The notes under the pieces are model-generated. The model saw only the letters and a list, made by a program, of their open reading frames with translations. It was not told the origin of the DNA and ran no database searches. Position numbers and translations under genes: made by a program. Positions 1 through 5,317 of a stretch of DNA of 7,651 nucleotides are shown piece by piece. Location of the stretch: assembly GCA_027005175.1 (NCBI GenBank), contig JALTMC010000112.1, positions 1-7,651 of the forward strand, written 5' to 3'. The DNA comes from Myxococcales bacterium. GTDB lineage: Bacteria > Myxococcota_C > UBA6777. Positions within the stretch are counted from its first letter, which is position 1. Each line of letters opens with the position of its first letter.

Positions 1-71
1 AGAAGCATGAGCCCAAGGGTTATTGTGAGTGTGGCTATGAGTTTTTGGGTGTTTTTTGTTGATTTTAACAT
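1..71 (-). CDS. 5' end of a gene for a probable exported protein (runs off the left edge)
   Basis: Only the first 23 codons are inside the window. The ATG at 71-69 is preceded by a strong SD, AAGGAG at 79-84, with 7 nt spacing. The peptide begins MLKSTKNTQK, followed by the hydrophobic stretch LIATLTITLGLML. A positively charged start followed by a hydrophobic core is the pattern of a Sec signal peptide or an N-terminal membrane anchor. The remainder of the gene lies outside, so neither the cleavage site nor the function can be named. It is divergently oriented to the basic secreted protein starting at 551, about 480 bp away. The start and reading frame are well supported by the SD; the export role is inferred from only 23 residues. 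Confidence 0.6.
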   Translation of the reverse strand, partial: MLKSTKNTQKLIATLTITLGLML

Positions 72-78
72 AGTGCAA

Positions 79-84
79 CTCCTT
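79..84 (-). promoter_or_regulatory. Ribosome binding site of the left-edge gene
   Basis: The minus strand reads AAGGAG, a near-perfect SD, with 7 nt to the ATG at 71. It is the main support for the truncated gene at the window edge. Confidence 0.65.
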
Positions 85-128
85 CTAAAGTTATAGGGGA
101 TCCTTCAGAAATAAGAAGTAGTTTCCCT

Positions 129-157
129 ATGATATTGTACAAGAGTCTGCAACACAA
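129..157 (-). promoter_or_regulatory. Possible sigma70-type promoter for the left-edge gene
   Basis: On the minus strand TTGTGT (152-157) is followed after exactly 17 nt by TATCAT (129-134). The -10 matches the consensus at five of six positions and the -35 at four of six. It lies about 58 bp upstream of the ATG at 71, a reasonable leader length. Only sequence similarity supports it, and the sigma factor preferences of this organism are unknown. Confidence 0.3.
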
Positions 158-329
158 CACGTTTAGAAAAACTAGGGTGCGGTTTCGTTGCGTCGGTTTT
201 TGTTTGGGGAGACTGCTCGGAAGTGGCCTACATACTCGGCACACTGAAAGCACGGGGCTATTTTCTCTGATCACAATCGTTTACGAATCATGGGGGCTAG
301 CGGTCCACTTCATGTCACTTCATACAGGT

Positions 330-346
330 TGATTGTTGCTCAATCA
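330..346. repeat. Small hairpin, 6-bp stem
   Basis: TGATTG (330-335) and CAATCA (341-346) are exact reverse complements around the loop TTGCT. No T-run follows, so it is not a convincing terminator. It sits in the divergent intergenic region 14 bp before the larger inverted repeat at 360-409. Confidence 0.3.
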
Positions 347-359
347 TAGGGGTCCGATT

Positions 360-409
360 CTGTGTATCGAAAAAATTCGATAGAACTTTTGAATTCTAGC
401 GATACACAG
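360..409. repeat. 10-bp perfect inverted repeat upstream of the basic secreted protein gene
   Basis: CTGTGTATCG at 360-369 is exactly matched in reverse complement by CGATACACAG at 400-409, leaving 30 nt between the arms. Inside, AATTC (374-378) and GAATT (391-395) are also complementary, so the whole element could fold as a two-part hairpin or serve as two inverted binding half-sites. The arm centres are 40 bp apart, close to four helical turns. It lies about 140 bp before the ATG at 551 in an otherwise unassigned intergenic region. An operator role is inferred; no known regulator motif was recognised. Confidence 0.45.
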
Positions 410-550
410 TGGTGATTTGGATTTGTATGTTGGAGGTAGATTTGATTCGAGGGGGTTTGTGAGACCCCGTTGGTGCCGTTTCTCTGTAGAGGAACACATG
501 CAGTCCACATACGATTCCATCTCTGATGGACAAAAGGAAGAGAGAGAAAG

Positions 551-2173
551 ATGAAACACACATTAAGAACAATGATATTGAGCAGTCTGTTGATTGTTAT
601 AGGAGTGGTTCTTCATGTTGCTGTTGCTGACGCACAGTCATTTCCTCAGAATGACAATCTCCAAAGAGAACTTGCCATGACAGCGATCTATTGCAAGAGG
701 TTGAAACCCAAGTTGACCTACGTTCAAACCAAAGTGAATCGGGCAAACTATGTACTTTCGATGACAAAGCGTATCTCGGATACTACGGATAAAATGGAGC
801 AAAGGCTAAAGGCCAATATTGACGTTCTTTTACCGTTTACATTCATCCCCAATGTCGGCAAGATCACCAAGCCTATCCGCAGAGGCCTCAAAGTTGTTCA
901 CAAGAGGCTGAAGCCGATCAATCGGACCATGAAGAAGGCAGAGAAGACCATTGCTCCCTACCGCAAGCCATTGCCTAAGGTTTCACGGGCTTTGGGATGG
1001 TCCCAAAAAGGATTTCGGATGACCTGTCAAATGGCAGCGGCGTGGTTGAAGTCGAGTCTGAAAGTGGAGACTTGCTTGCGTCGTTTGCAATCAGGGGCTC
1101 TTAAAACAAAGTTGGTGCGAAAGTTTGAGGCTCAGGCAAAGCACGCTGCGCCGATCATTGCGAAGGTGAACCGAGTACTTAAAGCTGTTGATGAAGCCAC
1201 AAACACAGCGAATCGTGTTTTGCGATATCCGGCTTTTCTTTATCCTGAGTTTGTGAAGTTTAATCGTGCCTTTCGTCCGATAGAGTTGATGCTGAATTAT
1301 ACACACTATCCTATCAAGTATCTGAGGATCGCGCTCCGTTCAAAAATTACCATTACGGTACCTAAAAAGTTCAAAGTCAGGTTCAGGGTTAAGTTTAATC
1401 CTTTGAAGCCACGCCTTCCGAAGTTCAGGCTAGGATTCGTGACCAAGAAGATCAAAGTGAGCTTTACAGTTCGTCAGATACTGGATGGTATTGATGGTCC
1501 CTTTAAGTACCTGGAAAAGCAATTTATGAAGCTCGCTTTGAAGAAGCTTGGTCCGGTTTCTGTGCAGCTACGGAAGCTGAAAGGAATGATGGATGGCATC
1601 CGTATTCCTGGATGGTCAGGATTTGCCACCAAGCTGAGGAGGATTCAAATCGAGGTTCGAAAGATCAAGTTATTTTCTACAAGACTCTTGATTCATTTGT
1701 CCAAGCTCAATCTTTCCTTGGGGTATACATTGCGAAACTATGCTTTCATGATTCGTACCATTCGATGTTATCGGTGTCGAGGAGCGAGTTATCTGACAGC
1801 CTCAGGTTCTTGCAAGTCTTGTCGTGGAAATACGTACGCGAAGTATGGCGCTACAAGTTGTCGTGTGTGTCCAAGAGGGACATTTCAGGTGGGCCACTAC
1901 CGATGTGTTAAAAAAGTAGTGAACTGTCTGACTCACCCCAAGTTTCCCTACTATATCAGAATGATGAAGCAGAGTTTTCGCTCTCTTCTTTTTAAGCAAT
2001 GCCGATACAGTGCGTTTAGGTGGGGTAAGTCTTGGTTGAGGGGAGGGATGAGTGTTCGATGTGCGGCTGGTATCCTTTGGCACTATAGTCCTCAGATCCC
2101 ACGAAGCCTGGGTTGTCGTATGAAAGGCGGATACAGTGCTTTTGTGAGGCTTGTTATGAAGAAGTACTTGTAG
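551..2173 (+). CDS. Secreted, highly basic protein with C-terminal ephrin-receptor-like Cys-rich segment
   Basis: No full-length family was recognised. Residues 1-28 form a Sec signal peptide: a basic start, a hydrophobic core (SSLLIVIGVVLHVAVA) and a likely cleavage after ADA. The mature part is strikingly cationic: by hand count the whole protein has 113 Lys+Arg against 19 Asp+Glu, and no acidic residue follows Glu368. Residues about 40-400 look mostly helical, with a short beta-like, Lys/Phe/Val-rich stretch near 265-306. Residues 406-452 hold three CxxC pairs plus a final Cys (C406/C409, C421/C424, C437/C440, C452). The wording GATSCRVCPRGTF matches the GCC2/GCC3 (ephrin receptor-like) repeat. 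Further Cys follow at 459, 484, 504 and 522, so disulfides in an oxidising compartment are likely. The start has a purine-rich SD (AAGGAAG, 534-540) 10 nt upstream. Binding to nucleic acid, LPS or another polyanion is possible but inferred from charge alone. Confidence 0.85.
   Translation: MKHTLRTMILSSLLIVIGVVLHVAVADAQSFPQNDNLQRELAMTAIYCKRLKPKLTYVQTKVNRANYVLSMTKRISDTTDKMEQRLKANIDVLLPFTFIPNVGKITKPIRRGLKVVHKRLKPINRTMKKAEKTIAPYRKPLPKVSRALGWSQKGFRMTCQMAAAWLKSSLKVETCLRRLQSGALKTKLVRKFEAQAKHAAPIIAKVNRVLKAVDEATNTANRVLRYPAFLYPEFVKFNRAFRPIELMLNYTHYPIKYLRIALRSKITITVPKKFKVRFRVKFNPLKPRLPKFRLGFVTKKIKVSFTVRQILDGIDGPFKYLEKQFMKLALKKLGPVSVQLRKLKGMMDGIRIPGWSGFATKLRRIQIEVRKIKLFSTRLLIHLSKLNLSLGYTLRNYAFMIRTIRCYRCRGASYLTASGSCKSCRGNTYAKYGATSCRVCPRGTFQVGHYRCVKKVVNCLTHPKFPYYIRMMKQSFRSLLFKQCRYSAFRWGKSWLRGGMSVRCAAGILWHYSPQIPRSLGCRMKGGYSAFVRLVMKKYL
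1766..1906 (+). other. GCC2/GCC3-like Cys-rich segment within the basic secreted protein
   Basis: This marks codons 406-452. The pattern is CxxC-x11-CxxC-x12-CxxC-x11-C, with Gly-Thr-Phe/Tyr after the CxxC pairs and Gly-Ala-Thr-Ser before a Cys. That is the arrangement of the ephrin-receptor-like/GCC2-GCC3 extracellular repeats, which are common in animal receptors and also occur in some bacterial surface proteins. It would be about one to one and a half repeats, short for this family. Confidence 0.55.
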
Positions 2174-2177
2174 AGTT

Positions 2178-2816
2178 TTAATGCAATATTCCACTTCGAT
2201 AGGCATATTTTACAATGTCTACGATTGTCGGTGTATTGAGCTTTTGTTTAATCTTGTTGATATGAGTGCTCACTGTGCTTGCGCTAACATGAAGTTCTGC
2301 GACAATGTCGTTGGGTTGTTTGCCATCAAGTAATAACATAAAGACTTGGTACTCCCGATCGGTGAGCAGTTCATGAGGGGCAGCTGCGGCTGTCTCTTTG
2401 CCATCAAGTAATTTCTCTGCCAGCTCATGAGTGATGTATTTCTTCCCCTGTGCCACCTTTCGTATCGCTTGTAGCAATTCTGTGGAAGAGCGGCCTTTAC
2501 TCAAGTAGGCTGCTGCGCCAGCTTTCAGCAAACGGATGGCATACTGATCTTCGGGGTGCATGGAGTAAATAATAACGGGAAGATCGGGTCGGATACTTTG
2601 GATGCTTTGAAGCGTAGCTTCCCCACCACCTGGTAAAGACAGATCCAATAGTAGTACGTCCCAGTCAGCGTTACGGGCTTGAGCCATTGCTTCTTGACCG
2701 TTGTCTGCTTCACCCGCAAAAATCAGATCTGTTGTGGTTTCCATTAAGCGTATCAAGCCATCTCGAATCATCGTGTGGTCATCAGCAATAAATACTTTGA
2801 TGAACGACTTTACCAT
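2178..2816 (-). CDS. NarL/FixJ-type response regulator, DNA-binding
   Basis: A 212-residue transcription factor that should be phosphorylated by the kinase encoded just upstream. The N-terminal receiver domain (about 6-122) has the acidic pair D12/D13, phospho-acceptor D58 in LLLDLSLPG, the switch serine S85 and conserved K107. The usual proline shortly after that lysine is absent (SKGRSS). After a linker, the C-terminal LuxR-type helix-turn-helix (about 148-205) contains LTDREYQVFMLLLDG and the recognition helix SASTVSTHINKIKQKL. The start at 2816 is chosen over an in-frame ATG at 2909 because it has an AGGAG SD with 8 nt spacing and begins directly at the receiver fold; the longer form would add 31 unrelated residues overlapping the kinase. 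It follows the kinase stop by 11 nt, so the two are surely co-transcribed. Targets are unknown. Confidence 0.93.
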   Translation of the reverse strand: MVKSFIKVFIADDHTMIRDGLIRLMETTTDLIFAGEADNGQEAMAQARNADWDVLLLDLSLPGGGEATLQSIQSIRPDLPVIIYSMHPEDQYAIRLLKAGAAAYLSKGRSSTELLQAIRKVAQGKKYITHELAEKLLDGKETAAAAPHELLTDREYQVFMLLLDGKQPNDIVAELHVSASTVSTHINKIKQKLNTPTIVDIVKYAYRSGILH

Positions 2817-2824
2817 ACCACTCG

Positions 2825-2829
2825 CTCCT
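2825..2829 (-). promoter_or_regulatory. SD of the response regulator, overlapping the kinase stop codon
   Basis: The minus strand reads TAGGAGCGAGTGGT before the ATG at 2816. The TAG is the kinase stop (2830-2828) and shares its AG with the AGGAG SD. This decides the regulator start and suggests translational coupling of the two genes. Confidence 0.7.
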
Positions 2830-4261
2830 ATCGTTTGTTTGGATGTGCTGGCAAAGACAATGGAATGGTCATAAGGATATGTGTGCCGTCTCCGGGCTTG
2901 CTTTCCCATTCAAACATACCTTGCATCGACTGGACTCGCTCCCTCATTCCGCTTAGACCAAATCCGGTGCTGTGTTGGGCGTTGTGGGAAGCACATCCTT
3001 GACCGTTGTCTTGAATGGACAGTAGGAGCTGTTGGTTTTGTTCCAACAACACAATCTTTACAGCCTCTGCCTTCGCATGTTTTAGCACATTTGTCAGAGA
3101 CTCTTGTACAATCCGAAACAATGCGATCGCTTGATCTTTGGTGAGTGGTGGTTCGTTTTCTGGTAAGCTTATCGATATCTTCAAAGTGCTTCGTTGCTGG
3201 ATCGTTTCGACCAGCCATCGCAATGCAGCAAGAACTCCCGATTGTGTGACGATCTTGGGTCGTAGCATTGTCAGAACATCTCGAACTGTCTCTGTGATGT
3301 CTCCCAGCAGTAGCTCCAGTCCTTTCAGGTTTATGGCGAGAGCATCATTGGTTTCAGCTGCTTGCATCTTGGCCAAATCCAATTCAAACCGCATCCCTGT
3401 CAGTAGCTGACCCAGGTGATCGTGAAGCTCTTGTGCAAGGCTTGCACGTTCTCCTTCACGCACACGCTCTGTTTGTTGTGCGATCTCTTGCAGTGCTCGG
3501 GTCTGGTCATTCACACGAGAGACCAATACTTTGTTAAACATCGCCAACTTCGCTGTGGCATCTTGCATCCGGTCTTCCTGTAGGAACTGTTGCTTGGTCA
3601 TGATCATGAACTTATGACCTGCCAATACACTGAGCAATACAGGGAGCAAGAAGAGTCCTCCAAAGAAGGCGATCATCTCATATTGTAAGCCCTTTGGATG
3701 CAACAGAAAGTAGGTGACGGGGTAGGATGTCGCCAACAAAAGTGTGAGAATGATACGCCGCCGCAATGTGGTGAGATACAGTACAGACAACAGCGGCATC
3801 GGTAGCCCACCATAAGGCCACACTCCGCCAAGCTCTATTCGTGGAATAAAATAGCCAAGGACCATTCCTCCAGGGACAATCATGACAAGGCACACAAGAA
3901 ACAAATGCTTGCGAAACCATGAATTGTGAGTCACAAGCAGGTAGGAGCTTGTAGCGATGAGCACAAAGCCGACACGCCAAGCTAGAAAAGCCCTGAAACT
4001 GATGCTCGATTGGCGAAAGATGAATAAATCAAGGGGCCACCAAAGTATCGTAGATATCGCAAGAAGCAGGGTTATGATACGCAGAAACTGTGCATTGAAT
4101 TCATTCGCGTGGGCAGTAAATCTCTTTTGATCGTTCTCTGTCGCGTTGTTTTTCCAATAGCTATCGTCGAAAAAACTATGTGTCCAGTTGACGAATAGAT
4201 CTTTCATCTTTGTGAATATCTGACTTTCAAGTGCGTGGTCCTCTTTCTTCATCCCTGTCAT
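2828..4261 (-). CDS. Membrane sensor histidine kinase, HisKA_3/HPK7 (NarX/DesK-like class)
   Basis: A 477-residue kinase that should autophosphorylate on a histidine and pass phosphate to the regulator encoded 11 nt downstream. After a soluble N-terminus (1-56), about six hydrophobic segments follow (roughly 58-82, 91-111, 119-140, 151-166, 169-188, 195-214) with only short loops, so the stimulus is probably sensed in or at the membrane rather than by a large periplasmic domain. A probable coiled coil (222-270) leads to the H-box ERASLAQELHDHLGQ, with H280 the phospho-acceptor typical of HisKA_3. The ATP-binding domain shows the N-box (RIVQESLTNVLKHAKA, N391), the G1 box DNGQG (418-422) and the G2 box GFGLSGMRER (433-442). 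All key residues look intact. The ATG at 4261 has no clear SD; an in-frame ATG at 4252 is an equally possible start. The ligand is unknown; the membrane segments were not matched to a named sensor family. Confidence 0.92.
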   Translation of the reverse strand: MTGMKKEDHALESQIFTKMKDLFVNWTHSFFDDSYWKNNATENDQKRFTAHANEFNAQFLRIITLLLAISTILWWPLDLFIFRQSSISFRAFLAWRVGFVLIATSSYLLVTHNSWFRKHLFLVCLVMIVPGGMVLGYFIPRIELGGVWPYGGLPMPLLSVLYLTTLRRRIILTLLLATSYPVTYFLLHPKGLQYEMIAFFGGLFLLPVLLSVLAGHKFMIMTKQQFLQEDRMQDATAKLAMFNKVLVSRVNDQTRALQEIAQQTERVREGERASLAQELHDHLGQLLTGMRFELDLAKMQAAETNDALAINLKGLELLLGDITETVRDVLTMLRPKIVTQSGVLAALRWLVETIQQRSTLKISISLPENEPPLTKDQAIALFRIVQESLTNVLKHAKAEAVKIVLLEQNQQLLLSIQDNGQGCASHNAQHSTGFGLSGMRERVQSMQGMFEWESKPGDGTHILMTIPLSLPAHPNKR

Positions 4262-4314
4262 GATAATTCAGAAAGTTTGTGGTTTGGCATTAAGCTTGTC
4301 AAGAAGATCTTTTT

Positions 4315-4334
4315 CCCACGAGAAAGATGATTGG
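4315..4334. repeat. Inverted partial copy of the 47-nt repeat
   Basis: CCCACGAGAAAGA (4315-4327) is the perfect reverse complement of 4418-4430 in copy 2. The shifted segment 4316-4329 matches the reverse complement of 4369-4382 in copy 1 at 13 of 14 positions. The single-stranded region could therefore form either of two mutually exclusive long-range hairpins just upstream of the kinase gene. Confidence 0.65.
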
Positions 4335-4366
4335 CTTCATCGTTGCGGGGGTGCTGTCTTCTACAA

Positions 4367-4460
4367 ACCATCTTTATCGTGGAACTCACGGACTTTGCTT
4401 GCTTTTGTGACGAACCGTCTTTCTCGTGGGACTCACGGACTTTGTTTGCTTTTGCGACGA
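4367..4460. repeat. Two tandem copies of a 47-nt repeat, plus start of a third
   Basis: Copy 1 is 4367-4413 and copy 2 is 4414-4460; they agree at 42 of 47 positions and abut exactly. ACCATCT at 4461-4467 begins a third copy before the similarity stops. The shared core is TCGTGG followed by ACTCACGGACTTTG and TTGCTTTT. Since 47 is not a multiple of three, the repeat changes reading frame between copies, arguing against a coding origin. It lies in the leader of the kinase gene. Confidence 0.8.
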
Positions 4461-4629
4461 ACCATCTGAATTGGTCGGAATCGATCTCGCTTCGTGAATT
4501 TATGGGGATAATGGTGCGCTCCATTATCGTTCATTGAGTTGGGTGTGTTGTCTAAACTGAAGTTCTCTTATAACTTTGCTAAATATGAGCACGTAGTAGT
4601 ACAATTTTCATAGGATTACTCGAAAAAGT

Positions 4630-4644
4630 CCTTGTTTTTCAAGG
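4630..4644. terminator. Weak terminator-like hairpin
   Basis: CCTTG and CAAGG form a 5-bp stem around TTTTT. The plus strand continues CGCATTTTT and the minus strand continues ACTTTTTC. The stem is short and AT-containing, so this is only a possible site for ending the minus-strand chaperone operon transcript, 172 bp past its stop codon. Confidence 0.2.
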
Positions 4645-4815
4645 CGCATTTTTGCTGGACATTGTGATGCTTCGATCGTGGAGTTGACATAACAAAGCAC
4701 TAGCATCGTCGAGGGTTTTTATTTTATCAAGATATTTCGCGCAATTAGACTTGATTCATTTGCTCAGTGTGCGGAACGTCGGATGTCGGTGGCTTGCTTT
4801 GGTAGAGAACACAAA

Positions 4816-5238
4816 TTATGCGGCAAAGGCTCGGTTTGCGATGCGTTGCAGACCACCATCTTCCCAATACCTTGCAGCCAAAGCCAACTCATCAATGATG
4901 CGAGAAAACGCTTGGATATGAACAGGTTCATTCAGTTCTCGTGTTACGAGTAAGCATTGGTTGTCTTTCAGGTATTGTATCTTTCCTCCATGCATCAGGG
5001 CCTGAATAGCCTCTTGTTCTTCCTCTATCGCCTCCAGCACTTCGGGAAGAGGAGGATCTTCGAATCGATAAAGCAGGACACTGCAATGGAGCTTTTGTGT
5101 CGACTCTACATATTCAAAGTAGAACTGTAAGTCATCAAGCTCCATTTCACCCACATTCGTATCACTGAGTCCAGGGCTTTGTATGGAAAGGGTTTCTAGA
5201 AATGATCGGATTTGGTTGACTGCTTCATCTCTTTGCAT
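4816..5238 (-). CDS. Small acidic protein, probable class I type III secretion chaperone (CesT-like fold)
   Basis: A 140-residue protein with 25 Asp/Glu against 11 Lys/Arg and no signal peptide, so cytosolic. Predicted secondary structure by eye runs helix (3-17), strands (30-36, 37-46, 49-60), helix (64-83), strands (86-101) and a long final helix (106-136). This alpha-beta3-alpha-beta2-alpha order, the size and the acidity match the CesT/SycE class I T3SS chaperones, which bind an unstructured segment of a partner effector. The gene lies 79 nt downstream of the hydrolase gene on the same strand, the usual effector-chaperone arrangement. The start at 5238 is favoured over an in-frame ATG at 5277 because of an AAGGA SD with 7 nt spacing and because the upstream residues (KKKEFQ) are just the translated SD. 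The YbjN-like family has a related fold and is the main alternative. No sequence signature is strict enough to prove the family. Confidence 0.6.
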   Translation of the reverse strand: MQRDEAVNQIRSFLETLSIQSPGLSDTNVGEMELDDLQFYFEYVESTQKLHCSVLLYRFEDPPLPEVLEAIEEEQEAIQALMHGGKIQYLKDNQCLLVTRELNEPVHIQAFSRIIDELALAARYWEDGGLQRIANRAFAA

Positions 5239-5245
5239 TTGAAAT

Positions 5246-5251
5246 TCCTTC
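5246..5251 (-). promoter_or_regulatory. SD deciding the start of the chaperone-like gene
   Basis: The minus strand reads GAAGGA followed by ATTTCAA and the ATG at 5238, a 7-nt spacing. It selects this start over the in-frame ATG at 5277, which has no comparable site. Confidence 0.65.
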
Positions 5252-5317
5252 TTTTTGCAATGCGTATTCAAGCACAAAGCAGAACGGACTTGTTGAAAGA
5301 AAGATGGGGTGGATTGT

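Larger units (their letters stand above)
72..550. other. Divergent intergenic region without a credible gene
   Basis: This stretch separates the left-edge minus-strand gene from the plus-strand gene at 551. It holds the possible minus-strand promoter at 129-157, the small hairpin at 330-346, the inverted repeat at 360-409 and a weak GGGGT/ACCCC hairpin at 452-468. No good plus-strand -35/-10 pair was found by eye. Short open frames on both strands have no convincing SD and no protein-like composition. The last part, including the purine-rich AAGGAAGAGAGAG ending at 546, is the leader of the 551 gene. Confidence 0.5.
4262..4815. other. Intergenic region with repeats, no credible gene
   Basis: This separates the end of the chaperone-like gene from the start of the kinase, both on the minus strand, so it should hold the kinase promoter and possibly a terminator for the operon upstream. 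Its main content is the tandem repeat at 4367-4460 and the inverted partial copy at 4315-4334. A 5-bp hairpin (CCTTG/CAAGG, 4630-4644) followed by CGCATTTTT is a weak terminator-like element. A perfect TTGACA at 4684-4689 on the plus strand has no -10 partner at a normal distance. No strong minus-strand promoter was found by eye. Confidence 0.5.

Noticed and set aside
2171-2180. Bidirectional terminator between the convergent genes
   Set aside because: Only 4 bp separate the stop codons and no hairpin with a T-run was found at the junction.
1802-2206. 134-codon open frame antisense to the basic protein gene
   Set aside because: It lies fully opposite the Cys-rich coding end of a well-supported gene and overlaps the regulator end; no SD and no recognisable domain.
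2817-2909. 31-residue N-terminal extension of the response regulator
   Set aside because: It overlaps the kinase end, and the ATG at 2816 has a good SD and begins right at the receiver domain.
2910-3218. Open frames within the kinase gene in other frames (also 3138-3410 and 3678-3980)
   Set aside because: The kinase frame has all conserved boxes intact; these are shadow frames.
4367-4460. CRISPR array, suggested by the tandem copies
   Set aside because: The copies adjoin directly with no unique spacers, and no cas gene is present.
4258-4524. Open frame of 88 codons on the minus strand whose TGA overlaps the kinase ATG as ATGA
   Set aside because: The overlap looks like translational coupling, but the start has no SD, and the frame runs through the 47-nt tandem repeat, which is not a multiple of three and so gives unrelated peptides in each copy. 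The composition is not protein-like. Conservation of the peptide in relatives would revive it.
4684-4689. Perfect TTGACA on the plus strand, considered as a promoter
   Set aside because: No -10-like hexamer follows at 16-18 nt and no plus-strand gene lies downstream for 2 kb. The TTGACA at 6521-6526 likewise lacks a -10 partner.
5239-5277. 13-residue N-terminal extension of the chaperone-like protein
   Set aside because: The extension translates the SD itself (KKKEFQ), and the internal ATG at 5238 has a properly spaced AAGGA.
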